DNA of 35,401 bases, from the NCBI GenBank assembly GCA_016195565.1, contig JACPZK010000023.1, forward strand, positions 1 through 35,401, in the 5' to 3' direction. Each line of letters starts with the position of its first letter. Position 1 is the first letter of the stretch. Below are positions 21,956 to 28,958 of the stretch, piece by piece. Under the pieces are notes generated by a model. It made no database searches and was not told where the DNA came from. It saw nothing but the letters and a program-made list of their open reading frames with translations. Origin of the DNA: Nitrospirota bacterium. Its GTDB lineage: Bacteria > Nitrospirota > Thermodesulfovibrionia > Thermodesulfovibrionales > UBA1546. The position numbers were made by a program, and so were the translations under genes.

Positions 21956-23464
21956 CTATGAACCTTTTATCGGTAAGTATACCGTAAATATGCTTCCCTT
22001 ACCAACTTTGCTTTCAACGGTTATCTCGCCGCCGTGTTCCTGAACAATCTTCCGGCTTATGGATAATCCAAGACCAGTGCCTTTGGTCTTCTTGGTGAAG
22101 AACGGTTCAAAGATGTGTTGCAAATCCTCAGACGATATGCCCTTACCTGTATCCTGCAACTTAACTGCTAATACCTTTTCGCCCTCTATGGGTCTCTTTA
22201 TCGAATTCTCTACCTCCTGACGGTTCTTCTTTGAGGCGAAGATTGTCAGAACTCCGCCGTTTGGCATGGACTGTATGGCATTTATTACTATATTTAAAAA
22301 TACCTGCTGCATCTGATCGTGATCCATCAATATATCAGGCATGTCTTCCGAGACATTGTTGTTTATGACGACATTGTGCTTTTTGGCTTCTGGATAGACA
22401 AAGAAAAGTGCCTTTTCTAAAATATTGCTTATTTTATCAGGCAAAAACTGCAAAGGCTTTGGCTTTGCATAACTCAAGAGATCCTTCACTATCCTGTCGA
22501 GCCTGTTTACCTGATTTAAAACCTCGGTAATAATAGGTTTTCTGCTGTCGTCCTCGCTAAGCTCGGAATGAAATACCTGAACCGCACAGCTTATCCCTGC
22601 CAGAGGGTTCTTTATCTCATGGGCAATCCCTGAAATAACCTCGCCGAGGGAGGCAAGTTTTGCAGCCCTTTCCATCTGCTGTATATGGCATACTTCTAAA
22701 TCCCTTTTTGCCGATTCAAGAGACTTAACCATTTTATTAAAAACACTCGCGAGATAACCAAACTCATCTTTACCGCCTTCTTTTGTTCTCGCTGATAAAT
22801 CTCCTGTCTCCACCTTTTTCATTACTCCCATGAGGTCCCTTAGTGGCCTATTTATAAGCCTTTCTCCGCCAACCATGAAAATTAAACTTATCATGACAAA
22901 GCCTATAACAAGGCCTGCAAAATGTCTGTATGTCAATTCTTTGATAGACTGCTGTGCTACCGCGAGGGAAACCTCCACATCAAGAACTCCCCGTATCTTT
23001 TCCTTTGGAGAATGACACCTATAGCATTCAGGCCTGTTCTCTATGGGTATGACCCTGGTGGCAAATATCTCACCCTCTTTTTTTATTACAAAGGGAGACA
23101 CTTCCTGCCTTATAAACCTATCCCAGTCTTTTTCATATATCTTCTTTCCCATATCTTCTCTTTCATTTGAAACAATAATACGACCGCTTACCGGATGGAA
23201 TATCCTCACCTCTTTCAATTCAGGATTATTTCTTGTAAAATCCTCTATCTGACTCTGGAGCTCTTTCCATTTGTTTTCAAGCATAAGGATCATTATGCTC
23301 TGTTTGATTACCTCGGACAACAGAACAGCCTTTTCCTTTTGCGCATCAATCAGCCTTGCCTTTGTATCCTCTATGTCCGACCAGACGATCAGTGATGTAA
23401 CTACAAAGACCGATAAAAGGGAGAGGAACAACAACTTAATTCTGACACTGCCTAATAGCTTCAT
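21956..23464 (-). CDS. Sensor histidine kinase with a periplasmic c-haem motif
   Basis: 502 residues. TM1 about 10-28; periplasmic sensor domain about 30-180; TM2 about 182-199; HAMP about 200-252; HisKA with GIAHEIKNPL (His282); HATPase with NIVINAIQ, DTGKGIS and GTGLGLSIS. The sensor domain holds C147-Y-R-C150-H151 in the context NRPECYRCHSPKEKIRGVLDVEVSL, a covalent c-haem site known in some redox/gas-sensing kinases. The periplasmic haem likely reports redox state or a ligand such as NO or CO (inference). The gene starts one base after the octahaem cytochrome stop and pairs with the NtrC-type regulator. Confidence 0.92.
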   Translation of the reverse strand: MKLLGSVRIKLLFLSLLSVFVVTSLIVWSDIEDTKARLIDAQKEKAVLLSEVIKQSIMILMLENKWKELQSQIEDFTRNNPELKEVRIFHPVSGRIIVSNEREDMGKKIYEKDWDRFIRQEVSPFVIKKEGEIFATRVIPIENRPECYRCHSPKEKIRGVLDVEVSLAVAQQSIKELTYRHFAGLVIGFVMISLIFMVGGERLINRPLRDLMGVMKKVETGDLSARTKEGGKDEFGYLASVFNKMVKSLESAKRDLEVCHIQQMERAAKLASLGEVISGIAHEIKNPLAGISCAVQVFHSELSEDDSRKPIITEVLNQVNRLDRIVKDLLSYAKPKPLQFLPDKISNILEKALFFVYPEAKKHNVVINNNVSEDMPDILMDHDQMQQVFLNIVINAIQSMPNGGVLTIFASKKNRQEVENSIKRPIEGEKVLAVKLQDTGKGISSEDLQHIFEPFFTKKTKGTGLGLSISRKIVQEHGGEITVESKVGKGSIFTVYLPIKGS

Positions 23465-24451
23465 CTATTTTTTATGACACATCTGGCACAAGCTGTTAGG
23501 ACTGATTTCATCGTTGGCAAAAAGCGACCTTGAATTAGAGGCATGGGGATTATGACAGCTTGCACACGAAAGCTCCTTCCCGGGACGAAGTGGATCGGGC
23601 CTGCCCTTTGTAGGATGTGTAGACCCAAAAACAAATCCAGCAATAACATGCCTGCCTGAGGCCCTGTCTTCATGGCATGTAACACACAAATCCCATGAGG
23701 GTTTTTTGAGCCGTGAAATATTGTTTGAGGCATGGGGGTTGTGGCATATGCTGCAGTTTCCGGTTGCAGTTGGCCCGTGCCAATACTTTTTGGGTGTCCA
23801 CTCCTCTTTTTTCTCTTCATGGCAGACAAAACATAATTCTTTCTCAGGCTGCCGTGTAATATATTTCACTGGTTTTGAATTTTGCTCATGGCAGGACAGA
23901 CAATCCCATCTTGCAGCAGGCCCATGGACATAGCCATAGTCTGTTATCATCTTATGGCATGGATAACAGACAGAATCGCCGGGCTTCTGCGGCTTCAAAT
24001 CCTTTCCGGATGTCTTCATTTCATGGCATGACAGACATGCCTTTTCGTTATTTTCCTTATGAAACGGCTTTTTCTGGAATTCCGGAGGAGCGATCCTGAA
24101 TTCCATGGATATGTCTGACCTGTAAAAAACAATTATTTTTTTGGATTCAACAACCCTGCCGTTTTCCACTGCATTCACAACTATTTCATTAGGGCCGAAA
24201 TTCAGCTTCACTGTTTTGCAGAGATATTCTTTTCCCCTGATATCGGGTATATTAAAGACCTCGTCTTTATTCCTGGCAATGGTGACTGCATATATATTGC
24301 CGTTCAATTTTATAACAATGGGACTTAGTTCTCCTTCTACCATACTGTAGTCCACAGGCCTGATTACAGAAAATCTATCGGGATTAGCCGCTGCAATAGC
24401 TGTAATAATAAGCATTAAAAAAAGACAAGATATTATTATGAGTCTCTTCAC
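23465..24451 (-). CDS. Octahaem c-type cytochrome with N-terminal beta-rich domain
   Basis: A signal peptide (VKRLIIISCLFLMLIITAIAAA), then about 95 residues without cysteines that look like a beta-sandwich, then eight CXXCH motifs: CLSCH, CYPCH, CLSCH, CFVCH, CSICH, CVTCH, CASCH, CQMCH. Repeated YVHGPAA, YWHGPTATGNC and CHNPHASN signatures define the doubled-CXXCH family. GTG 24451 is preferred, with GGGGGA upstream; the ATG at 24487 has no ribosome-binding site and adds a non-signal extension. It directly precedes the haem-motif kinase gene, so it may be the kinase's electron donor or simply an operon partner (inference). Confidence 0.87.
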   Translation of the reverse strand: MKRLIIISCLFLMLIITAIAAANPDRFSVIRPVDYSMVEGELSPIVIKLNGNIYAVTIARNKDEVFNIPDIRGKEYLCKTVKLNFGPNEIVVNAVENGRVVESKKIIVFYRSDISMEFRIAPPEFQKKPFHKENNEKACLSCHEMKTSGKDLKPQKPGDSVCYPCHKMITDYGYVHGPAARWDCLSCHEQNSKPVKYITRQPEKELCFVCHEEKKEEWTPKKYWHGPTATGNCSICHNPHASNNISRLKKPSWDLCVTCHEDRASGRHVIAGFVFGSTHPTKGRPDPLRPGKELSCASCHNPHASNSRSLFANDEISPNSLCQMCHKK

Positions 24452-24545
24452 AAATCCCCCATTTATAATACCATATTCACCATGCATTGTTTGTTATTGT
24501 CACTTGCCTGAATCCAGATATAGAACGAGAAAAGCGATTAATGTC

Positions 24546-24623
24546 TGTCATTGCGAGAACCCGAAGGGTTCGTGGCAATCTTATTGCAAAAGATGAGATT
24601 GCTTCGCTTTGCTCGCAATGACA
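24546..24623. repeat. GTCATTGCGAG inverted-repeat element, intergenic
   Basis: A 78-bp element with perfect 12-bp ends TGTCATTGCGAG and CTCGCAATGACA, plus internal inverted words. It lies between TlpA-TPR and the octahaem gene and could form an intra-operon mRNA hairpin. Confidence 0.88.
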
Positions 24624-24667
24624 ATTTTTCTATATCGGGATTTGTCATTTACCCTGATGGACAGCTT

Positions 24668-25795
24668 TTATTCTTTTATCTTCAAAATAAGTTCAAGGGC
24701 CTTTTTGTAATCAGATGCAGCCTCTTTCAGTATCTTGCTGTTTTCATAAGTCTCTCCCCTCAGAGAGTATATAACGGGGTCATAAGGGTTCAGGGAAAGG
24801 GCGCTCTCAAAGGCCTTTAGAGATTCATTCATCTGCCCGTTTTTTCCAAGGGCGTAAGCATGATAATAATATGCAGGGGTGTATGAATTCTTTTTTATCG
24901 CCGCACCAAGTATCCCGACAGCCTCGGCTGTCCTGCTTGTCTTCGTAAGAAAATAACCGAGTTCGGTCATGACAGCAACATTATCAGGCTCTACAGATAA
25001 TGCCTTTCTCAATATCTCTTCCGCCTCCACCCTCTTGCCGTCAATCTCGTACAGTTTTGCAAGCTCTACATACGGAAGCATGTACTTAGGGTCCTTCTCT
25101 ATCGCCTTCTTAAAAAAAGGATACGCCATCTCGTATCTCTTTTTCTTCACTAATCCCCTCGCAAGATTTGTATCAGCGATGGCGTCATAACGGGGCATGT
25201 ACTTAGGTCCCATCTTTTTCTTGGGCTGTTCTCCTGCAAGAACAAGCAGATAATCAAACATATCCTCCGTGCCTACAAGCGGAAGTCCCGGAAGCTCATA
25301 TGCTATCTTGCCCTCCGTTATAACTATAGTGGATGGCAGGGCGATTACGCTGTATTCATGGAATGTCTTTAAACCCTTATCCAGAACCATCGGAAATGTA
25401 ATATTAAGCTCTTTTATAAGGCTCTTTATTTTTTCAACATCTCCGTTAGCAAGAGTTTGGTTATCCGCATTAATCCCGATTACCTGTATGCCCTTGTCTT
25501 TATATTTTTTGTAAAACTCTTCGAATCTCTTGAGGGCATTAGGGGACTTGGCGCTCCAGGTAGACCAGAACACGACAACAACAGCCTTCTTCTGCGAATA
25601 CTGCGAGAGAATCATATCCTTTCCTTCTACGTCTTTAAGCGAGAAGCCAGGAGCCTGTGCCCCTGTCTGGAGCAAGGCCTGAGCAGTTGCGGTATAAGCA
25701 AAAAGGTAAAGGTAAAGGAAGAAAAATAATAAATAATAAACTACTCCTATACCTCTACCTTTGCCTTTACCTGCTTTTTCGTTAATATCCCTCAT
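24668..25795 (-). CDS. TlpA-like thioredoxin fold fused to TPR repeats; active-site cysteines replaced
   Basis: 375 residues. A signal peptide ends TATAQA (cleavage about residue 40). A TlpA/AhpC-type thioredoxin fold (about 45-190) has FWSTWSAKSP where redox-active members have WCxxC: both cysteines are Ser (81 and 84), while the cis-Pro loop ALPST remains. TPR-type repeats fill 205-372. It is unlikely to be a disulfide reductase and is more likely a binding or chaperone protein. The signal peptide is repeat-encoded: GKGKGRGIG (9-17) and LYLYLF (27-32) come from opposite arms of one element. ATG 25795 overlaps the TPR gene stop (ATGA). Confidence 0.87.
   Translation of the reverse strand: MRDINEKAGKGKGRGIGVVYYLLFFFLYLYLFAYTATAQALLQTGAQAPGFSLKDVEGKDMILSQYSQKKAVVVVFWSTWSAKSPNALKRFEEFYKKYKDKGIQVIGINADNQTLANGDVEKIKSLIKELNITFPMVLDKGLKTFHEYSVIALPSTIVITEGKIAYELPGLPLVGTEDMFDYLLVLAGEQPKKKMGPKYMPRYDAIADTNLARGLVKKKRYEMAYPFFKKAIEKDPKYMLPYVELAKLYEIDGKRVEAEEILRKALSVEPDNVAVMTELGYFLTKTSRTAEAVGILGAAIKKNSYTPAYYYHAYALGKNGQMNESLKAFESALSLNPYDPVIYSLRGETYENSKILKEAASDYKKALELILKIKE
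25697..25776. repeat. Hexamer-repeat inverted element encoding the TlpA-TPR signal peptide
   Basis: The arm at 25701-25720 (AAAAGGTAAAGGTAAAGG) faces the arm at 25745-25774 (CCTATACCTCTACC, TTTGCCTTTACCTGC). On the minus strand the first-read arm encodes the Gly-Lys/Gly-Arg n-region and the second the Leu-Tyr h-region. Confidence 0.85.
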
Positions 25796-26418
25796 TCCTT
25801 TCCCACCCTTACCTTATGAGTCTTTATCCCTTCCTTAAAATGTACAATAGCCTTTTCATAATCATTGAGTTTTTCATAGACAAGCCCCAGCGCATAATGG
25901 GTCATTGAAGGATAAGGATTTAATATCAAGGCATCCTTAAGAATAGCCTCCGCTCCTTTTAAATCGCCCTTCTTCAATAGGGCAAGGCCTATGCCTGTCT
26001 TGGAGGTGCGCATCATGGGATTTATCTTCAGGGCGGAGTTGAAGGCGCTAATCGCATCGTCCAACTGTCCTTTTTTTAAGAGTATATAACCGAGATGGTC
26101 ATGGGCATCTGGATAATTTGGGTCTGCCTTAATAGCCTCTTTGACTACATCCATTGCCCTGTCTATATTGCCATCTTCAAAGAGCTTAACAGACTCCCTG
26201 TAAAAGGCTTTAGCCTTATCGCCCTCTACTTGCTGAGCAAAAACAACAGGCGGGAAAAAGATGAAAAGGCAAAAAAGACAGAGTAAAAAAAACTTGAGAA
26301 AACCGTCATTCCTGCGAAAGCAGGAATCTATGTTTCTGCTTTTTTTCTGGATTCCAGCTTGCGGGGGAATGACATTTTCATTATTTTTTGGGCTAAGTCT
26401 CCGGAATCTCTGCTCCAT
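25792..26418 (-). CDS. TPR-repeat protein, exported
   Basis: 208 residues. After a hydrophobic segment (FFLLCLFCLFIFF, about 43-55) and a likely cleavage site VVFAQQ come about four TPR units (residues 68-205; AFYRESVKLFEDGNIDRAM, YPDAHDHLGYILLKKG, AISAFNSALKINP). Residues about 16-39 (NVIPPQAGIQ, SCFRRNDG) are translated GTCATTCC-type repeat lying between the start codon and the signal segment. No alternative start lies after the repeat. ACAGGTAAG before ATG 26418, a hexamer-element end, serves as ribosome-binding site. It sits between the large cytochrome and TlpA-TPR, consistent with a cytochrome-assembly or scaffold role (inference). Confidence 0.82.
   Translation of the reverse strand: MEQRFRRLSPKNNENVIPPQAGIQKKSRNIDSCFRRNDGFLKFFLLCLFCLFIFFPPVVFAQQVEGDKAKAFYRESVKLFEDGNIDRAMDVVKEAIKADPNYPDAHDHLGYILLKKGQLDDAISAFNSALKINPMMRTSKTGIGLALLKKGDLKGAEAILKDALILNPYPSMTHYALGLVYEKLNDYEKAIVHFKEGIKTHKVRVGKE
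26304..26375. repeat. GTCATTCC inverted repeat inside the TPR reading frame
   Basis: GTCATTCCTGCGAAAGCAGG at 26304 faces GGATTCCAGCTTGCGGG and GGAATGAC ending about 26374. It is read in frame as part of the TPR protein N-terminus. A relative lies at 19884-19985. Confidence 0.8.
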
Positions 26419-26423
26419 AAATC

Positions 26424-27803
26424 TTACCTGTTTTTAACTGGGTTTGTTCTATCATAACTAAATGTCTGATGACATCCTGGTGAACAGGAGCCGCCTGTAT
26501 TGGTCTTTTTATGGTTTATTGGCAGTCCCCATGCCCCGAATGGAACTGCATCCCTTATGTGCTTCGGATTATTTGTGGCATGTACATCGTGGCAGGCCCT
26601 GCAGGTACGTCCTTTGTCTGGCTTGTTTACATGTTTGAAATGAAGATTCTGCTCACCATTTCTGAATCCAGTTAATGTTGTTGTCTTGGGATCGATCACC
26701 AATGTCTTCTCGTGGCAGTTGAAGCATAGTTCGTAGTTCTTTAAATCAAAGGGCGCATAGAATACAGGAGGGAAGTATTTTCTGAGTATCCTGAAGTTAT
26801 CGGAACCATGGGTATTATGGCAGGCCGAACAATCTTTCTGTTTAATTGGACCGTGCCAGTCATGGTTTTTGGCCAAATATGTTTTCATGTCAAGAATCTT
26901 TCCGCTTGGTGTATCAAGCGATTTGTCATGGCATGTCAGACAGACATCCATAGGCGCTTTTACCAATTGCTTTACATAATCAGAAACATGGGGGTCGTGG
27001 CATACAAGACAGTGCCTCTCTGTATCCAGTCCTCCATGTTTCGTTTTCACATTCGCAACCCATTCCTTCTTATCCTTATGACATCCAAAACAGAGGTCCC
27101 TTGTTCCATCCACCTTTAAGTTATATTTATAGTCCCCTGCATGCGGGCTGTGGCAGTTGACGCATTTTTCACCTGCCGGTTTATGAACAAATTTTTTCCC
27201 TTTCAATGCCTCTGCCTTATCAGTATGGCATGTAAAGCATACGTCATTGTCTGCAGCCTTCAGCATCTTCGGAAAGTCCGTCTGATGCGGATTGTGGCAC
27301 ATAGAGCAGCCGCCTACTGCAACAGGGCCGTGTACAAACTTGCCGGAGGCAATCTTTTTGTCATGACACATAAAACAGAGGTTCTGCCCGTCCGCGCGAA
27401 GCTGGAACTTGTACGGAGACTGATGAGGGCTATGGCAGTTTGTGCAGTTGCCTTCTTTCACAGGAGGATGGACAGTTCTCATTGTATCTACCCTGTCATG
27501 ACATTTGTAACAGAGTTGTCCTACATCTTTTATGGGCGCAAATTTATTGCTTGCCGGCGATGATCTGTGTTTATCTGCCTCCCCTTTATGGCATACATGG
27601 CATTCACCAACAGCTACAGGGCCATGTACAAACTTGTCCTTTCCCATCTTGCTGTGGCATTTATCCGTGACGCAAGAATCTTTGGGTTGGGCATTAACAG
27701 TTCCTTGCTGTCCTGATAGATAATAAGAAAAAATAAAAACAGAGATGATAAGACAGAAAACGAAAAAAAACCCTCTCTTCCACCTGACTCCCATGTCCCC
27801 CAT
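26424..27803 (-). CDS. Large doubled-CXXCH cytochrome, 13 canonical and 2 non-canonical haem sites
   Basis: 459 residues. A signal anchor or peptide (about 10-30) is followed by CX4CH (C44-VTDK-C49-H50), then 13 canonical motifs: CHVCH, CYKCH, CTNCH, CFMCH, CSMCH, CFTCH, CVNCH, CFGCH, CLVCH, CLTCH, CSACH, CFNCH, CRACH. It ends with CX3CH (C440-SPG-C444-H445) and the family ending FSYDR. Repeated KFVHGPVAVG and CHSPH/CHNPH words mark the paired-CXXCH family. AGGAGGG lies five bases before ATG 27803. First gene of the operon running through the TPR proteins and octahaem cytochrome to the two-component pair. Likely a periplasmic or surface electron store or wire (inference). Confidence 0.9.
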   Translation of the reverse strand: MGDMGVRWKRGFFFVFCLIISVFIFSYYLSGQQGTVNAQPKDSCVTDKCHSKMGKDKFVHGPVAVGECHVCHKGEADKHRSSPASNKFAPIKDVGQLCYKCHDRVDTMRTVHPPVKEGNCTNCHSPHQSPYKFQLRADGQNLCFMCHDKKIASGKFVHGPVAVGGCSMCHNPHQTDFPKMLKAADNDVCFTCHTDKAEALKGKKFVHKPAGEKCVNCHSPHAGDYKYNLKVDGTRDLCFGCHKDKKEWVANVKTKHGGLDTERHCLVCHDPHVSDYVKQLVKAPMDVCLTCHDKSLDTPSGKILDMKTYLAKNHDWHGPIKQKDCSACHNTHGSDNFRILRKYFPPVFYAPFDLKNYELCFNCHEKTLVIDPKTTTLTGFRNGEQNLHFKHVNKPDKGRTCRACHDVHATNNPKHIRDAVPFGAWGLPINHKKTNTGGSCSPGCHQTFSYDRTNPVKNR

Positions 27804-27983
27804 GACAACCCTCCTGAAGTAAATTTTCTGTAAACTCGTTTTTGCTCAAGATTTTAATTATTAACTTTTCTTTATGTCAAGTTTCTATTCAGGAATAATG
27901 TAAACTATATCTATCCCCATCGTCAAGACACCGAATTGCATTGTATGCCACATTAGAAATGTCCTATAGCGGGTAGAATTAAA

Positions 27984-28017
27984 ATGGTTCTATGGGAATT
28001 GCCGCCCATAGAACCAT
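27984..28017. terminator. Strong hairpin between the tRNA gene and the cytochrome operon
   Basis: ATGGTTCTATGGG (27984-27996) pairs perfectly over 13 bases with CCCATAGAACCAT (28005-28017). The T-run on the minus side is short (TTTTAATT). It may be a second terminator for tRNA-Asn read-through. The rest of 27804-28018 shows no gene. Confidence 0.55.
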
Positions 28018-28018
28018 C

Positions 28019-28050
28019 AAAAAAGAACTCAGCAAACGGTTTTGCTGAGA
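28019..28050 (-). terminator. Rho-independent terminator of tRNA-Asn
   Basis: On the minus strand the stem CTCAGCAAAA/TTTGCTGAG is followed by TTCTTTTTT, starting about nine bases after the encoded CCA of the tRNA. Confidence 0.8.
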
Positions 28051-28058
28051 GTAACGTC

Positions 28059-28134
28059 TGGCTCCCGGGGAGGGATTCGAACCCCCGACAGGGTGGTTAA
28101 CAGCCACCTGCTCTGCCAGCTGAGCTACCCGGGA
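28059..28134 (-). tRNA. tRNA-Asn (anticodon GTT)
   Basis: A full cloverleaf on the minus strand: acceptor TCCCGGG/CCCGGGA, D-arm with AGCTCAGCTGGCAGAGC, anticodon stem GGTGG/CCACC around CTGTTAA (anticodon GTT), T-arm with GGTTCGAATCC, discriminator G and an encoded CCA at 28061-28059. It has its own promoter and terminator. Confidence 0.97.
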
Positions 28135-28156
28135 ATTTCTCGGTTAGAAGGTTTTT

Positions 28157-28187
28157 ATTATACACCAAAAAAGCGCTGCCGTGTCAA
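28157..28187 (-). promoter_or_regulatory. Sigma-70-type promoter of tRNA-Asn
   Basis: On the minus strand a perfect TTGACA (28187-28182) and a perfect TATAAT (28162-28157) are separated by 19 bases, somewhat longer than the optimum. The start would fall about 16 bases before the tRNA 5' end. Confidence 0.7.
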
Positions 28188-28193
28188 ACTCTC

Positions 28194-28958
28194 CTACCCT
28201 CTTCTCTCAAATGCCTTTACTCCGGCAAAAACAAAGATAACCGACAGCACAACAATAACCGCAAGGTCAGTAACAAGGCTGAAATCAGGGCTCATCGGTC
28301 CCTGTGCAAGCGGAGAAATCACATGCTTCAGCGCATCCACGCCGTAAGTGAGAGGATTAAGCTTGGCTGCAAACCTCAAAGCTTCAGGCAGAAGCTTTAC
28401 AGGATACATTGCGCCCGAGAGAAAGAACATCGGCATGATGATGAAATTCATAATTGCACTGAAACTTTCATAACTTTCATAAAAAGTTGCTATCACTATT
28501 CCAAAGGCAGACACCGAGAAAGACACAAGCATACATATAACTACTGCGCTGATTATATCTGCTGCGCCGAGCTTAAGCCCAAGAAGAGGGAAAAGCAAAA
28601 GTACAATCACAGCCTGAAGCGTTGATATAATGCTTCCGCTTAATGCCTTACCTATGACAATTGAAAGCCTTGACACTGGAGCGACAAGGATCTCTTTCAT
28701 GAACCCGAACTCTTTATCCCAGATAATAGAGATTGAGGAGAACATTGAGCTGAATAAAATTGTCATGCCCAATATGCCCGGAAATATGAATTGCATATAT
28801 GAAACGCCGTCAACGGGCGGAACAAGCCTTGACATCCCGGCGCCGACAAGGAAAAGCCATACCAATGGCCTTGCTAACGCAGAGACAAGCCTGGACCTTT
28901 CCCTTATAAACTTCTTAAACTCCCGCGCAACTATAACGTATATCGCATTAAATTCCAT
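28194..28958 (-). CDS. ABC-2 type exporter permease
   Basis: 254 residues with about six spans and the ABC-2 signature near the last spans (MFFLSGAMYPVKLLPEALRFAAKLNPLTYGVDALKHV, split by spans). It belongs to the DrrB/NodJ class that exports drugs, lipids or polysaccharides with a separate ATPase. It overlaps the upstream ATPase gene by 11 bases. AGGAGAAGG precedes ATG 28958. Substrate unknown. Confidence 0.92.
   Translation of the reverse strand: MEFNAIYVIVAREFKKFIRERSRLVSALARPLVWLFLVGAGMSRLVPPVDGVSYMQFIFPGILGMTILFSSMFSSISIIWDKEFGFMKEILVAPVSRLSIVIGKALSGSIISTLQAVIVLLLFPLLGLKLGAADIISAVVICMLVSFSVSAFGIVIATFYESYESFSAIMNFIIMPMFFLSGAMYPVKLLPEALRFAAKLNPLTYGVDALKHVISPLAQGPMSPDFSLVTDLAVIVVLSVIFVFAGVKAFERRG

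Noticed and set aside
3890-25776. Hexamer repeat arrays as CRISPR
   Set aside because: Units are only six bases, degenerate, without unique spacers, and no cas genes are present.
27937-27951. Sigma-54-like TGGCAT...TGC upstream of the 459-residue cytochrome
   Set aside because: GG and GC are 8 bases apart where 10 are required; sigma-54 does not tolerate this.
28042-28347. Plus-strand reading frame across the tRNA gene with the peptide SRGGIRTPDR
   Set aside because: This peptide is the well-known spurious translation of tRNA antisense sequence; the rest overlaps the ABC-2 permease gene.
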